From: Mesorhizobium liriopis | GTDB lineage: Bacteria; Pseudomonadota; Alphaproteobacteria; Rhizobiales; Rhizobiaceae | Direction of reading: 5' to 3' | NCBI RefSeq assembly: GCF_024053505.1 | Contig: NZ_JAMXQS010000005.1 | Location: 310,001-374,000 of the forward strand | Length of the DNA: 64,000 nt | Part shown: piece by piece, positions 10,161 through 20,618 of the stretch | Position numbering within the stretch: the first letter of the stretch is position 1 | Layout: the number at the start of each line of letters is the position of its first letter | Notes under the pieces: model-generated | What the model was told of the DNA's origin: nothing | The model's input: the letters and a program-made list of their open reading frames with translations, nothing else | The model's database searches: none | Program-made: the position numbers and the translations under genes

Positions 10161-11597
10161 ATGTCTGCGATCACTGCCGGCACCTTCCCGGCCGCGTCCC
10201 ATTCGTGGCGCGGCGAAATCCAGGCCACGCTCAAGCTGGCATGGCCGATGATCCTCACCAATCTCGCCCAGACGGCGATGACGGCGACGGACGTGATCGT
10301 CCTCGGGCGGCTGGGACCGGACTCGCTGGCCGCGGGCGCGCTGGGCTCGAACCTTTATTACCTGCCGCTCGTTGCCGGCATGGGGCTGATGCTGGCCACC
10401 CAACCGATGATCGCGACCGAGCTCGGGCGCAGGTCCACTTCCGTGCGCGACCCGCGCCGCACCGTGCGTCAAGGGCTGTGGCTCGCGATCCTCGTCGCCC
10501 TGCCGATGTGGATCCTGCTCTGGCAGACCGAAGCCATCATGAATGCCATGGGTCAGGACCCGCGCCTCGCCGCCATGGCTGGGCAATATATGAGCACGCT
10601 GCAATGGGGCATCCTGCCCTTTTTCGGCTTCGTCGTCCTGCGCTCCTTCGTGTCCGCGCTCGAGCGGCCCGGCTGGGCGCTGGCCGTGATGGTGGTCGCC
10701 GTGATCTTCAACGCCCTTGCCAACTGGGCGCTGGTGTTCGGCCATTGGGGTTTTCCCGCGCTCGGGCTCGAAGGATCGGGTCTGGCGACGGCGCTCGCCA
10801 ACACGATTATGTTCGTGGGCCTCGCGCTGGTCGTTTCGAACCACAGGAAGTTCCGGCGCTATCACCTGTTCGGCCGCTTCTGGCGTGCGGACTGGCCGCG
10901 CTTCCGCATGCTGGTCGTGCTCGGCCTGCCGATCGGCGGACTGCTCGCCTTCGAGGTCGGCCTGTTCAACGGCGCAGCCCTCGTGATGGGCCTGATCGAC
11001 ACGCCGTCACTGGCCGCGCACGCCATCACGATCCAGATCGCGGCCGCCACCTTCATGGTGCCGCTGGGGTTGGGCCAGGCTGCGACGGTGCGCGTCGGGC
11101 TGGCCTATGGCGCGGGTGACCGCGAAGGCGTGCGCCGTGCGGGCTGGACGGCGCTCAGCCTCGGCATCGGCTTCATGAGCCTGGCGGCACTGACCATGCT
11201 TCTCATTCCGCACCATCTGATCGGCATCTTCCTCGACAGCGCCAATCCGGCCAATGCCGCGGTCATTCCGATCGCCGTCTCGTTTCTGGCCTTCGCGGCC
11301 CTTTTCCAGATCGTGGATGGCGCTCAGGCAGTGGGGGCCGGCATGCTGCGCGGGCTGCACGACACCAAGCTGCCGATGATCTATGCCGGTTTCGGCTATT
11401 GGGTGATCGGCATGCCGCTCGGGCTCTTTCTCGCATTCCCGTTAGGCATGCGCGGCAACGGCATCTGGCTGGGGCTTTGCGTGGGGCTCTTCGTGGTGGC
11501 GATCCTTCTGGTGTCGCGCTGGCTGCGCCGCGACCGTTTCGCCCATGGCGCGCCGGTGGTGGGCGATGGCCAGCCGTCGATACTGGCGCTTCACTGA
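10161..11597 (+). CDS. MATE-family multidrug/organic cation exporter (NorM-like)
   Basis: Inner-membrane antiporter of 478 residues with about 12 hydrophobic segments, the expected size for a MATE protein. The ATG at 10161 follows a GAAAAGGCAGG ribosome site and gives the typical N-terminus: a short soluble stretch, then LKLAWPMILTNLAQTAM. The halves resemble each other, with QAATVRVGLAYGAGD in the second. It stands alone after a terminator and before pncB. The exported substrate cannot be told. Confidence 0.92.
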   Translation: MSAITAGTFPAASHSWRGEIQATLKLAWPMILTNLAQTAMTATDVIVLGRLGPDSLAAGALGSNLYYLPLVAGMGLMLATQPMIATELGRRSTSVRDPRRTVRQGLWLAILVALPMWILLWQTEAIMNAMGQDPRLAAMAGQYMSTLQWGILPFFGFVVLRSFVSALERPGWALAVMVVAVIFNALANWALVFGHWGFPALGLEGSGLATALANTIMFVGLALVVSNHRKFRRYHLFGRFWRADWPRFRMLVVLGLPIGGLLAFEVGLFNGAALVMGLIDTPSLAAHAITIQIAAATFMVPLGLGQAATVRVGLAYGAGDREGVRRAGWTALSLGIGFMSLAALTMLLIPHHLIGIFLDSANPANAAVIPIAVSFLAFAALFQIVDGAQAVGAGMLRGLHDTKLPMIYAGFGYWVIGMPLGLFLAFPLGMRGNGIWLGLCVGLFVVAILLVSRWLRRDRFAHGAPVVGDGQPSILALH

Positions 11598-11714
11598 GCC
11601 GGGCTTCGATTGAGCCAGGCCCGGCAAAGGATTTGCCTTGACGGATTAATGCTTTAACTCATGGCCGCGCGCGCAACTATCACCGCGCGGCCTCGCGCAT
11701 GAGAAGGGCAGAGT

Positions 11715-13019
11715 ATGGCAAAGATCGACATCGCCCGGCGGGTCTACAACCACACCTGGAAGCTCGATCCGATCGTGCGCTCCCTGCTCGACACGGATTT
11801 CTACAAGCTCCTGATGCTGCAGATGATCCGTGGCATGTATCCAGACGTGAACGTCACTTTCTCGCTCATCAACCGCACCACCAAGGTGCGGCTGGCGGAC
11901 GAGATCGACGAAGGCGAATTGCGCGCCCAGCTCGACCATGCCCGCACGCTGCGCTTTTCCAAAAAGGAGATGATCTGGCTGGCGGGCAACACCTTCTATG
12001 GCCGCAAGCAGATCTTCGAGCCCGACTTCCTCGACTGGCTTTCGAATTTCCGCCTGCCGGAATACGAACTTTCCAAACGCGACGGGCAGTACGAGCTAGA
12101 ATTCCACGGGCCGTGGTCCTACACGACGCTCTGGGAAATCCCGGCACTCTCGATCATCAACGAGTTGCGCTCGCGCGCGGCGCTCAAATCCTTCGGGCCC
12201 TTCGCGCTCGACGTGCTTTATGCCCGCGCCAAGGCCAAGCTCTGGGCGAAGACCGAGCGGCTCAAGCAACTGCCGGGCCTCTTGGTCTCGGATTTCGGCA
12301 CGCGGCGGCGGCACTCGTTCCTGTGGCAGCGCTGGTGCGTGGAGGCTCTGAAGGAAGGTATCGGCGATGCCTTCACCGGTACCTCGAATGTGCTGCTCGC
12401 CATGGACACGGATGTGGAAGCGCTCGGCACCAACGCGCATGAGTTGCCGATGGTGCTGGCAGCCCTTGCCAATTCCGACGACGAATTGCGTGCCTCGCCC
12501 TATCAGGTGCTGAAGGACTGGCAGCGCTACTATGGCGGCAATCTCTTGATCGTCCTGCCCGACGCCTTCGGCACCGCCTCATTCCTGCGCGATGCGCCCG
12601 ATTGGGTCGCCGGCTGGACGGGCTTCCGCCCCGACAGCGCGCCGCCGATCGAGGCGGGCGAGAAGGTCATGAACTGGTGGCGCGAAAAGGGCGTGGATCC
12701 GCGCAAGAAACTGCTGATCTTCTCGGACGGGCTCGACACCGAGACCATCGAGGAAACGTGGCGCCACTTCAACGGCAAGGTGCGCATGTCCTTCGGTTGG
12801 GGCACCAACCTCACCAACGATTTCGACGGCTGCGCGCCGATGCCCGCGCCGGGGCTGAAGGCCATCTCGCTGGTGTGCAAGGTGACGCGCGTGAACGGGC
12901 GCCCGGCGGTGAAGCTCTCGGACAATCCGGCCAAGGCGACGGGGGATCTGAGCGAGATCGAGCGGTATTTGCGGGTGTTCGGGGACGAGGCCCGGGTGGA
13001 GCATGAGGTGGTGGTTTAG
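11715..13019 (+). CDS. pncB: Nicotinate phosphoribosyltransferase
   Basis: 434-residue enzyme of the Preiss-Handler NAD salvage route that forms nicotinate mononucleotide from nicotinate and PRPP. The N-terminus has [14 protein letters not shown] and the body has [15 protein letters not shown], both characteristic of PncB; the histidine autophosphorylation region is [10 protein letters not shown]. The active-site end reads [10 protein letters not shown]. The start ATG follows AAGGGCAGAG. It is transcribed alone; the gene downstream is convergent. Confidence 0.96.
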   Translation: MAKIDIARRVYNHTWKLDPIVRSLLDTDFYKLLMLQMIRGMYPDVNVTFSLINRTTKVRLADEIDEGELRAQLDHARTLRFSKKEMIWLAGNTFYGRKQIFEPDFLDWLSNFRLPEYELSKRDGQYELEFHGPWSYTTLWEIPALSIINELRSRAALKSFGPFALDVLYARAKAKLWAKTERLKQLPGLLVSDFGTRRRHSFLWQRWCVEALKEGIGDAFTGTSNVLLAMDTDVEALGTNAHELPMVLAALANSDDELRASPYQVLKDWQRYYGGNLLIVLPDAFGTASFLRDAPDWVAGWTGFRPDSAPPIEAGEKVMNWWREKGVDPRKKLLIFSDGLDTETIEETWRHFNGKVRMSFGWGTNLTNDFDGCAPMPAPGLKAISLVCKVTRVNGRPAVKLSDNPAKATGDLSEIERYLRVFGDEARVEHEVVV

Positions 13020-13084
13020 GGGGTCGGGTCGGGATGGTCTGAAGCGTTAGCGCGGGCGGCCACGTCACACCAATCCCGCAGAAG

Positions 13085-14659
13085 CTACCCCGGCGCAGCC
13101 TTGCCCCGCTTCAACGCCCGCCGCACCATGGCCTTGTCCGCGCCGCCGAACAGAACCACCATCGCGAAATAGGTCACCGACGACGCCCCCACCAGAATCC
13201 CCAGCGCCGTCGCCTGATGCAGGAACGAGGCGGCGGGCGTCAGCATGGTGCCGAAGTATGGCAGCGCGAACCAGAGACCTGCGGCCATCACCGCGGAGGC
13301 GAGCAGCAGCGAGGGCGCGCGGCGGATCAGGCCTTGGTCGAGATGCCAATGCCCGCGCCATTGCAGAACGCCATAGAGCATCGCCGCATTGACCCAGCCG
13401 GCAATGGCCGAGGCCGTCGCAATGCCGGGCGCCCCGAGCGTGGGGAAGAGCCAGAGCGCCGTGGAAATATTCACGGCGACCGAAATGCCCGCGAAGACCA
13501 TCGGCGTCTTGGTGTCCTCGCGCGCGAAATAGCCGGGCGTGAAGGCCTTGATCAGCACGAAGGCCGGAAGGCCCAAGCCGAACACGGCCAGCGTCTGCGC
13601 CACCACCAGCGTATCTTCCGACGTGAAGGCGCCGCGCTCGTAGAGCACGCGCACGATGGGTTCGGACATCACCAGAAGCGCTGCGGCGGCCGGTAACGTC
13701 AGCAGCAGCGTGAACTCGACGGAGCGGTTCTGCAGGCTCGCGGCTTCCGCCTCGTTGCCTGCCTTGAGCGCGCGGGCGAGCTCGGGCAGGAGCACGATGC
13801 CGACCGCGATGCCGACCACGCCGAGCGGCAGCTGGTAGACGCGGTCGGCGAGATTGAGCGAGGCCACCGCCGAGTTCTGGCCTGTGGCAATCGCCGTGCC
13901 GACCAGCGTGTTGATCTGCGTGATGCCGCCGGTGACGGCCGCGGGCAGGGCCAGCCAGAGCAGGCGCCTGACGTTGGGCGTCATGCGCGGACGGGTGAAG
14001 CCGATGCGCACGCCGGCATGGCGCACCGCGACCCAGACGATGGCCAACTGCACCACACCTGCCGCGAGCACGCCCCAGGCGAGGCCCAACCCCACCGCGC
14101 GACCGTCGAGCCCCTTCCACCAGGCGTAGCCGAGAACACCGATCAGGATCACGTTGAGGAAGACCGGCGCGACCGCCGCCGCGAAATAGCGGCGCAGGGA
14201 ATTCAGCATGCCCGCCATCATCGCCGCCAGCGACATGCAGATCAGGTAAGGGAACATGATCGTCGCCAACGTGGTCGTCACGCCCAGCTTGAACGGATCG
14301 TCGGCGAAGCCCGGCGCGATCAGCGAGGAGACGATGAAGGGCATCGACAGCTCCATGACGATCGTCAAGACGATCAGCGTCGTGAAGAGCACGCCGAACA
14401 CTTCCTCGGAAAAGCGCTTGGCGCCTTCCACGCCGTTGGCCTCGATCTCCTTGGCGAAAAGCGGCACGAAGGCCGCGTTGAAGGCACCCTCTGCGAACAG
14501 CCGGCGAAAGGTGTTGGGGAACTGAAACGCCGCGTAGAACGCATCCGCCACCGGCCCCGTACCCACGGCAGCCGCCATCAGCATCTCGCGCGTGAAGCCG
14601 AGAAGACGGGAAACGAGCGTGCCGGAGGCGACGGTCGCGAATTTTCGGGCGAGGCTCAT
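13085..14659 (-). CDS. murJ: Lipid II flippase MurJ (MviN)
   Basis: Inner-membrane flippase of the MVF/MATE superfamily, 524 residues, that moves lipid II across the membrane for peptidoglycan synthesis. The N-terminus MSLARKFATVASGTLVSRLLGF and the motif DAFYAAFQFPNTFRRLFAEGAF are hallmark MviN/MurJ sequences; about 14 membrane helices follow. It lies downstream of glnD on the same strand, an order usual in Rhizobiales, but here 681 bp of gene-free DNA separates the two. Confidence 0.95.
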   Translation of the reverse strand: MSLARKFATVASGTLVSRLLGFTREMLMAAAVGTGPVADAFYAAFQFPNTFRRLFAEGAFNAAFVPLFAKEIEANGVEGAKRFSEEVFGVLFTTLIVLTIVMELSMPFIVSSLIAPGFADDPFKLGVTTTLATIMFPYLICMSLAAMMAGMLNSLRRYFAAAVAPVFLNVILIGVLGYAWWKGLDGRAVGLGLAWGVLAAGVVQLAIVWVAVRHAGVRIGFTRPRMTPNVRRLLWLALPAAVTGGITQINTLVGTAIATGQNSAVASLNLADRVYQLPLGVVGIAVGIVLLPELARALKAGNEAEAASLQNRSVEFTLLLTLPAAAALLVMSEPIVRVLYERGAFTSEDTLVVAQTLAVFGLGLPAFVLIKAFTPGYFAREDTKTPMVFAGISVAVNISTALWLFPTLGAPGIATASAIAGWVNAAMLYGVLQWRGHWHLDQGLIRRAPSLLLASAVMAAGLWFALPYFGTMLTPAASFLHQATALGILVGASSVTYFAMVVLFGGADKAMVRRALKRGKAAPG

Positions 14660-15340
14660 GGAAGATGCCTAAGGCGGGGTGCTTTCGCGGGGCTTTAGCA
14701 TGCGAGTCGATGAAAGACAGAAATAAGTGCGCCATCTCCCGCCGATGGTCCAACCGGTTTGACCGTCCGGAAAGCCGGCATACAGAAGAAATCGAGTGTC
14801 CGTCCGCTTCCGAAAGGCGCGGACGGAAGCTGCCACGGTGATGGACAAAATCCTGGCCAACCGCCGCGCAAGCCCTTGGGCTTCCGGGCTCAGGGCTTTT
14901 CTTCATCCACCCCCTCCGCGCCTTCGCGTAGATTTCGCTTACCGCTTCATCGGGAGCCAGGTCGCGACGGCGCATCTGTGAAGCGGACGGTGCCGGACTG
15001 GTCGTGCCAACGTAGTGCGGCTGGGTGATGAGCCCCTAAGTCCGGGCCCCAAGTGAGGAGCGGTGGGTAGCGCCCTGCTCTGTGGACCTAGGGCAAGAAC
15101 ACCGAAAGCGGCGCATGGCGCGGGTCATGCACTTCACTCAAGTCCAGAGGCCAGCGCCATGCGCCGTCTCCTGAACCCGAACCACCCCATAGCCCGGCTC
15201 GAAGATCGAGCGCGGCAGCGACGACGCGCATCCATGAAGATGGCCCCGCTCGGGCCATGAACCCCCGAAAGTGTCAGGGCGAAGCGGCAAGCGGTTCACC
15301 CGCCCGGACAGCCAGCTGCCCGAAGATCGAGAAACGGAAT
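14660..15340. other. 681-bp gene-free region between glnD and murJ
   Basis: No ORF here looks like a gene. The murJ promoter should lie at the left end. The stretch 15109-15166 forms a perfect 13-bp inverted repeat. The only short frame of note is 15159-15260 (33 residues, basic, starting MRRLLNPNHPIARLEDRA), whose ATG sits in the right arm of that repeat; I do not call it a gene. I compared the region by eye with RNase P, 4.5S and tmRNA landmarks and found none. 6S RNA is too variable for me to judge. Confidence 0.45.
15109..15166. repeat. Perfect 13-bp inverted repeat, possible structured RNA
   Basis: CGGCGCATGGCGC (15109-15121) and GCGCCATGCGCCG (15154-15166) are exact reverse complements separated by 32 bases. 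No T-run follows on either strand, so it is not an intrinsic terminator. It could be the core of a non-coding RNA or a protein-binding site. Confidence 0.6.
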
Positions 15341-18109
15341 TCAGAGTGCAGATCCATCCTCGCCAGCCAGAACCCCCACCAGCCGCGTCCGGATCGCCTC
15401 CACGCGTGCGGGGCTATCGATCTTCCCGCCCGTGAGGTCGTTCACGTAGAAGGTGTCGACGACCTTTTCGCCGAAGGTCGTGATGTGCGCGGATGCGATG
15501 TCGAGCGAGAGGTCGGAGAGCGCGCCGGTGATTTCGGACAGCAGGCCGGGGCGGTCGAGGCCGGTGACTTCGACGACCGAGAAGCGGTTGGAGAGCGAAT
15601 TGCGAAGCTCGGCGCGGGGCGTGATGCGAAAGGCCTTGGTGCCGCGCTTGGGCTTGGTGCGGCGTGCGAGCATCTGGGGGAGATAGTCGCGGCCCGACAG
15701 CACGTCCTCGATCAGCTTGCCGACGCGCTCGCCGCGCCGCTGCTCGTCGGTGTCCTGCTCGAACTCGCGGGCAAGCAGGATCGTGTCGAGTGCGCGGCCG
15801 TCGCTGGTGGTGAAGATGTGGGCATCGACGATGTTGCCGCCGGCCGCAGCACAAGCGCCCGCAATGATCGAGAGTAGGCGCGGATGATCGGGGGCGAGAA
15901 CGGTGATTTCGGTGACGGCCTCGAATTTGTGGATCTCGACTGCGGTCGCAAGCGGTTTTCCGGCAGCACGCGCAGTGCGCACGAAATTGGCGTGGCGGAT
16001 CTGGTCCTTGAGATCGACCGAAAGCAGGTAGTTCTCATAATGCATGGCGGCATAGGCCGTGCGGTCCTCGTCGCTCCACGGCTCGGGCTGGTGGGCGAGC
16101 GCCTCGCTCAAGGCCTCGCGCGCGCCTCGTGTGCGCTCGGCGCGCGACATATCCGAGAATCCGCCGGTCAGAAGCAGCTCGGTCTCGTAATAGAGCGTGC
16201 GCAGAAGCTGGCCTTTCCAGCCATTGAAGACATTGGGGCCCACACCGCGAATGTCGCAGACGGTGAGGATGAGCAGCAGTTTCAGGCGCTCGACCGACTG
16301 CACGATGGCCGCAAAATCGCCGATCGTCTTGCGGTCGTTGAGATCGCGCGTCTGCGCCGTCATCGACATCAAGAGGTGGTGCTCGATCAGCCAGGCGACG
16401 GTCTCGGTCTCGATGGCGGAGAGCCCCATCGCAGGGCAGATCCGGCGCGCGAGCGCAGCACCGGCTTCCGAATGGTCCTCGGGACGTCCCTTGGCGATAT
16501 CGTGGAGCAGAACCGCCACATAAAGCGCGGTGCGGCTGCCTTTCAGCGTCGGCATCAGGGAATGCGAGAGCGGGTGGATTTTCTCGCCCCCGCCATGCTC
16601 CAGTTCGGAGAGCACGCCGACGCAGCGGATCAGATGCTCGTCCACCGTGTAATGGTGGTACATCGAGAACTGCATCATGGCGACCACCGCGCCGAAATCC
16701 GGGATCAGCAGGCCAAGCAGGCCCGCTTCGTTCATGCGGCGCAGGTTGAGTTCCGGATTGCGGTCGGAGGTGAGGAGATCGAGAAAGAGCCGGTTCGCTT
16801 GCCTGTCGCGGCGAAGGGCCTTGGTCACCAGATGCAGCGAGCGCGACAGGAGCTTGAGCGCATCGGGGTGGAATTCCAACCCGTGCCGGTCGGCGAACCA
16901 GAACAGCCGCAGCATGTTGACGGGATCGCGCCGGAACACGTCGGGGTCGGCGACGTCGATGCGGCCATTGTCGACGGTGAAATCCGAGGTGCCGGCGAGC
17001 TTGCGGCGCTTGCGCGAAAACGACAGGAACAGCCGCGAGAAGCCGGACACATGGCCCGCCTGCTCCTCTTCGAGGGCCGAGCAGAAGATACGGGTGAGAT
17101 CGCCCACTTCCTTGGCGGTGAGGAAGTATTCCTTCATGAAGCGCTCGACGGCCGCCGGCGTGCCGGGCTCGCCCTCGACGCCGGGCACGGTATGGGCATG
17201 ATAGCCCATGCGTTCCGCGACCTCACGCTGGATGTCGAAATGCAGACGCTCCTCGGGACGGTTGGTGAGGAAGTGCATGTGGCAGCGCACGGCCCAGAGG
17301 AAATCCTCGGCTTTCAGGAAGCGGTCATATTCCTCGCCGGTGAAGACATTGGCCGCGACGAGGTCCGCGCCCGACGCGACGCGATAAAAATATTTGCCGA
17401 TCCAGAACAATGTGTGGAGGTCGCGCAAGCCTCCCTTGCCCTCCTTGACGTTGGGCTCGACGAGATAGCGGCTTTCGCCGACGCGCTCGTGGCGGGCGTC
17501 GCGCTCCGCGAGCTTGGCCTGCGCATAGTCGGCGCCCGTGCCGGCCACCACATCGCGGTCGAAGCGCTTGGCGAGTTCGTCGAAGAGCGTGCGCGAGCCC
17601 GCGAGATAGCGCGCTTCGAGGATCGCGGTGCGGATCGTCATGTCCGACAGCGACAGCCGTACGCATTCCTCGACTGTGCGCGTGGCATGGCCGACCTTGA
17701 GGCCCAGATCCCAGAGCATGTAGAGGACGGCTTCCACCGTGCGCGTGTCGGCATCCGTCTTCTTGGCAGGCAGGATGAAGAGCAGGTCGATGTCGGAGCC
17801 GGGCGCCAGCGTGCCGCGTCCGTAGCCGCCGACGGCGGCGAGCGCCATGCGTTCGGAGGCCGGATCGGCCGCTTTCTCGCCGCCCGCGAAGAGCGTTTCG
17901 ATGATGCCGTCCATCAGAAGGGAAATGTGCTCGGCGCAGGCGCGACCGCTGCCGTTGCGGTGCAGAATGCGCTCGGCTTCCGCACGGCCGGCGGCGAGAT
18001 AATCCTTCAAAAGGCGGCTCTGCTCGGCACGGTCGAGCCCGTCGAGGATGGGAACGCCGGACTGCTCGTCCTGCTGTGTTTCACGTGCTTTTCTGATGGT
18101 GCCGCGCAT
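15341..18109 (-). CDS. glnD: Bifunctional PII uridylyltransferase/uridylyl-removing enzyme GlnD
   Basis: Nitrogen-status sensor of 922 residues that adds UMP to, or removes it from, PII proteins according to glutamine level. Domains in order: nucleotidyltransferase with [18 protein letters not shown], a GlnD central region ([10 protein letters not shown]), an HD domain ([18 protein letters not shown]) for deuridylylation, and two C-terminal ACT domains ([17 protein letters not shown] and [17 protein letters not shown]). All are intact. The ATG at 18109 has an AGGAAC-type site upstream and faces ogt, so the promoters are back to back. Confidence 0.97.
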   Translation of the reverse strand: MRGTIRKARETQQDEQSGVPILDGLDRAEQSRLLKDYLAAGRAEAERILHRNGSGRACAEHISLLMDGIIETLFAGGEKAADPASERMALAAVGGYGRGTLAPGSDIDLLFILPAKKTDADTRTVEAVLYMLWDLGLKVGHATRTVEECVRLSLSDMTIRTAILEARYLAGSRTLFDELAKRFDRDVVAGTGADYAQAKLAERDARHERVGESRYLVEPNVKEGKGGLRDLHTLFWIGKYFYRVASGADLVAANVFTGEEYDRFLKAEDFLWAVRCHMHFLTNRPEERLHFDIQREVAERMGYHAHTVPGVEGEPGTPAAVERFMKEYFLTAKEVGDLTRIFCSALEEEQAGHVSGFSRLFLSFSRKRRKLAGTSDFTVDNGRIDVADPDVFRRDPVNMLRLFWFADRHGLEFHPDALKLLSRSLHLVTKALRRDRQANRLFLDLLTSDRNPELNLRRMNEAGLLGLLIPDFGAVVAMMQFSMYHHYTVDEHLIRCVGVLSELEHGGGEKIHPLSHSLMPTLKGSRTALYVAVLLHDIAKGRPEDHSEAGAALARRICPAMGLSAIETETVAWLIEHHLLMSMTAQTRDLNDRKTIGDFAAIVQSVERLKLLLILTVCDIRGVGPNVFNGWKGQLLRTLYYETELLLTGGFSDMSRAERTRGAREALSEALAHQPEPWSDEDRTAYAAMHYENYLLSVDLKDQIRHANFVRTARAAGKPLATAVEIHKFEAVTEITVLAPDHPRLLSIIAGACAAAGGNIVDAHIFTTSDGRALDTILLAREFEQDTDEQRRGERVGKLIEDVLSGRDYLPQMLARRTKPKRGTKAFRITPRAELRNSLSNRFSVVEVTGLDRPGLLSEITGALSDLSLDIASAHITTFGEKVVDTFYVNDLTGGKIDSPARVEAIRTRLVGVLAGEDGSAL

Positions 18110-18202
18110 GGGAGGTTCCTATAGCGGAATGGCGGCAAAGAAAGCTTGAACAAAACGTGCGTGAGGCGCGACTTGCGAGGCGCGATGAGGCAGACTGGTC
18201 CG

Positions 18203-18700
18203 ATGTCCGCGACGCTCTACACCTTTCTGGATAGCCCCATCGGCCCGCTTCTGCTGGCCGGCGATGGCGAGCGGCTGTCGCGGATCGGCTTTCCGAGCGG
18301 CAAGGGCAAGGTCGCGCCGGAAGAAGACTGGAAGCGCGATGACGAGGCTTTTGTGCAAGCGCGGCAGCAGCTCGGGGCGTATTTCGCGGGCCGACTCGAG
18401 GGGTTCGATCTCGCGCTCGCCCCACGCGGCACGCCGTTCCAGCTTTCGGTCTGGGACGCGTTGAAAAGCATTCCGTCGGGCGAAACGATCTCCTATGGCG
18501 AACTCGCGCGACGTATCGGGCGACCTCTCGCCAGCCGGGCTGTGGGCGCGGCGAACGGGGCCAACCCGCTGCCGATCGTGCTGCCTTGCCATCGGGTGAT
18601 CGGCACGAGCGGCGCCCTGACAGGCTTCGGCGGCGGACTGCCGACCAAGATCTGGCTGCTTGCCCATGAGAAGAAGCAGACCCAGCCTTCCCTGTTCTGA
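18203..18700 (+). CDS. ogt: Methylated-DNA--protein-cysteine S-methyltransferase
   Basis: Suicidal DNA-repair protein of about 165 residues that transfers methyl groups from O6-methylguanine to its own cysteine. The active site PCHRVIGTSG contains the acceptor cysteine; the helix-turn-helix part has IPSGETISYGELARRIG and the RAVGAANGANPLPIVLP segment. I chose ATG 18203 (MSATLYTFLDSPIGPLLLAG) because homology begins there; ATG 18185 is also in frame. It is divergent from glnD. Confidence 0.94.
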   Translation: MSATLYTFLDSPIGPLLLAGDGERLSRIGFPSGKGKVAPEEDWKRDDEAFVQARQQLGAYFAGRLEGFDLALAPRGTPFQLSVWDALKSIPSGETISYGELARRIGRPLASRAVGAANGANPLPIVLPCHRVIGTSGALTGFGGGLPTKIWLLAHEKKQTQPSLF

Positions 18701-18701
18701 C

Positions 18702-18730
18702 AAAACAAAGCCGCCCGCAGCGGGAGGGCT
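18702..18730 (-). terminator. Terminator downstream of the DUF1150 gene
   Basis: On the minus strand a GC-rich, slightly bulged stem (AGCC...CCCG / CGGG...GGCT, 18730-18709) is followed by TTTGTTTTG. It fits a rho-independent terminator for the leftward hsp20-DUF1150 transcript and may also stop ogt. Confidence 0.55.
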
Positions 18731-18763
18731 GCGAACGGCTCTGATAAGGAACAGACGCTTCGC

Positions 18764-19018
18764 TTAGTGGATGGCGACGGGCGTCAGGTCGTTCTCGAAG
18801 GCGCCGGCGATCGCGCGGTCCTTTTCGTCCGACAAAAGAATGGGCTGACCATTCGCTGCAAAGAGCGCCCAAAGGCGGGTGCCGGAGGCAATCTCAGGCA
18901 GGCCGGGGAATTTGCTCTTTAGCTCGTCGCTCTGCATCTCGCGCAGGTAGGCCACGACGCCCTCGCCCAGATGGGCGAGTTCCGAAGGGGTCAGAACAGT
19001 TTCATGGATCTCAGTCAT
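18764..19018 (-). CDS. DUF1150-family protein
   Basis: 84-residue cytoplasmic protein of unknown function, recognised as DUF1150: ELAHLGEGVVAYLREMQSDEL, LWALFAANGQPILLSDEKD and NDLTPVAIH are the conserved stretches. ATG 19018 is chosen because the preceding bases (AGGAGGTGCTACG) give a strong ribosome site. It lies 72 bp downstream of an hsp20 gene, the arrangement commonly seen in Rhizobiales, so it is probably heat-induced with it. Confidence 0.88.
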   Translation of the reverse strand: MTEIHETVLTPSELAHLGEGVVAYLREMQSDELKSKFPGLPEIASGTRLWALFAANGQPILLSDEKDRAIAGAFENDLTPVAIH

Positions 19019-19090
19019 CGTAGCACCTCCTGATCGAGGAACATCCCTGTTGGAGCAATTCGCCGTGGGCGATGTTTGTTCCTGGGACAA

Positions 19091-19522
19091 TCAGTCTTTC
19101 ACCGATATGTTTATCTTTCGTACAAGCCGCTCGGGCTCGGGCCGGTCGAGATCGATCGACAAAAGTCCGTTGCGAAGCCCGGCACCTACGACCCGCATCC
19201 CGTCGGCCAGCACGAAGGAGCGCTGGAACTGGCGGGCGGCAATGCCGCGGTGAAGGAATTCGCGCGTTTCCTCGGACTCGTCGGACTGTCGGCCACGCAC
19301 CACGAGCTGGTTCTCTTCGGTGGAGACTTCGAGGTCCGGCTCCGCGAAGCCCGCCACCGCCAGGGTGATGCGGAGCCGCGTGTTCTTGCCGTCCTCGCTG
19401 CGGAGGCGCTCGATATTGTAGGGCGGATAGGCATCACCACTCTTGGCGAGCCGTTCGAGTGTCTTTTCCATCGTATCGAACCCGAGCAAAAGCGGGCTCG
19501 AAAAGGGCGTCATGCGCGTCAT
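19091..19522 (-). CDS. Hsp20-family small heat shock protein
   Basis: 143-residue alpha-crystallin-type chaperone that holds unfolding proteins for refolding. The start MTRMTPFSSPLLLGFDTMEKTLERL is the class-A rhizobial sHsp N-terminus; ATG 19513 is an alternative. The alpha-crystallin domain runs from YNIERL to ISVKD, with LAVAGF, ELVVRG-like QLVVRGRQ and the conserved GLLSIDL (G-x-L motif). It would be co-transcribed with the DUF1150 gene. A heat-shock promoter or ROSE thermometer is possible in 19523-19672 but I cannot identify one with confidence. Confidence 0.92.
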   Translation of the reverse strand: MTRMTPFSSPLLLGFDTMEKTLERLAKSGDAYPPYNIERLRSEDGKNTRLRITLAVAGFAEPDLEVSTEENQLVVRGRQSDESEETREFLHRGIAARQFQRSFVLADGMRVVGAGLRNGLLSIDLDRPEPERLVRKINISVKD

Positions 19523-19672
19523 ACTCTCACACGTGTCCTCGAATTGAGCGACATATCGAGGTTGCAGAGAACCTCTAAGCCAGCGAACCCGGATGGCATT
19601 CGCGACCACGCCCCTGATATGGTCGCGCCGCTTGCCGGTTGCAAGATTCGCCTACCCCTCTTCAGGACATTC

Positions 19673-20608
19673 ATGCGTAAGATCATCATCGACACCGATC
19701 CGGGCCAGGACGACGCGCTCGCGATCATGCTGGCGCTCGGCAGTCCCGACGAACTAAACGTTCTGGGCGTGACCGCAGTCGCCGGCAACGTCCCGCTTCA
19801 CCTGACGGAAAAGAACGCGCGCAAGATCTGCGAGTTGTCGGGCCGTCCGGAGGTCAAGGTGTTCAAGGGTGCGGACCGCCCGCTGATGCGCCCGCTCGTC
19901 ACCGCCGAGCACGTGCATGGCAAGACCGGCCTCGACGGCCCCGACCTGTCCGAGCCGACGATGCCTTTGCAGGACGAGCCGGCAGTCGATTTCATCATCC
20001 GCAGCTTGAAGGAAGAGGCACCCAACACGGTATCGCTGGTGGTGCTGGGGCCGCTCACCAACATCGCCCAGGCGCTGATCCGCGCGCCGGAGATCGCCCA
20101 GCGCATCGAGGAAATCGTCCTGATGGGCGGCGGGTTCTTCGAAGGCGGCAACATCACGCCGGCGGCCGAGTTCAATATCTATGTCGATCCGCATGCGGCC
20201 GACATCGTGTTCCGCTGCGGCGCACCGATCGTGGTGATGCCGCTCGACGTGACCCACAAGGCGCTGACCACGCAAAGCCGCATCGATGCGTTCCGCGCGC
20301 TCGGCACGAAGGCAGGCGATGCCGCCGTGGCGCTGCTCGACTTCTTCGAACGCTTCGACGAGGAGAAATACGGCACGGATGGCGGGCCGCTGCATGACCC
20401 CTGCACCGTGGCCTATCTCCTCAGGCCCGAACTGTTCGGTGGCCGCTCCTGCAATGTCGCGGTCGAACTCGTTTCGGAGCTGACGCTGGGCATGACGGTG
20501 ATCGACTGGTGGGGCGTCACCGACAGGCCGAAAAACGCCACCGTGATGCGCGACATCGATGCGGATGGCTTCTTCGCCCTGCTCACCGAGCGGGTGGGAC
20601 GGCTCTAG
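19673..20608 (+). CDS. Inosine-uridine preferring nucleoside hydrolase family protein
   Basis: Purine/pyrimidine nucleoside N-ribohydrolase of 311 residues, releasing ribose from nucleosides. The calcium-binding start MRKIIIDTDPGQDDALAIML (D-x-D-x4-DD) fixes ATG 19673 as the start. Other family motifs are VLGPLTNIAQAL, LMGGGFFEGGNITPAAEFNIYVDPHAA and HDPCTVAYLL. Base preference cannot be read from the sequence. It ends 10 bp from the convergent amidase gene. Confidence 0.93.
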   Translation: MRKIIIDTDPGQDDALAIMLALGSPDELNVLGVTAVAGNVPLHLTEKNARKICELSGRPEVKVFKGADRPLMRPLVTAEHVHGKTGLDGPDLSEPTMPLQDEPAVDFIIRSLKEEAPNTVSLVVLGPLTNIAQALIRAPEIAQRIEEIVLMGGGFFEGGNITPAAEFNIYVDPHAADIVFRCGAPIVVMPLDVTHKALTTQSRIDAFRALGTKAGDAAVALLDFFERFDEEKYGTDGGPLHDPCTVAYLLRPELFGGRSCNVAVELVSELTLGMTVIDWWGVTDRPKNATVMRDIDADGFFALLTERVGRL

Positions 20609-20618
20609 GCTTTAACGC

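Noticed and set aside
15159-15260. 33-residue basic ORF (MRRLLNPNHP...) in the glnD-murJ gap
   Set aside because: No ribosome site, its ATG lies inside a 13-bp inverted repeat, and no family resemblance is visible.
15000-15340. Possible RNase P, tmRNA, 4.5S or 6S RNA gene
   Set aside because: The landmark sequences of RNase P, permuted tmRNA and 4.5S are absent; 6S cannot be judged by eye, so I report only the inverted repeat.
15884-18124. 746-residue plus-strand ORF opposite glnD and similar long ORFs opposite ilvD, hrpB and others
   Set aside because: High GC gives long open frames antisense to real genes; their translations are repetitive in R/H/D/E and match no family.
19523-19672. ROSE-type RNA thermometer before hsp20
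   Set aside because: I could not identify the conserved UYGCU anti-Shine-Dalgarno element in the leader with any confidence.
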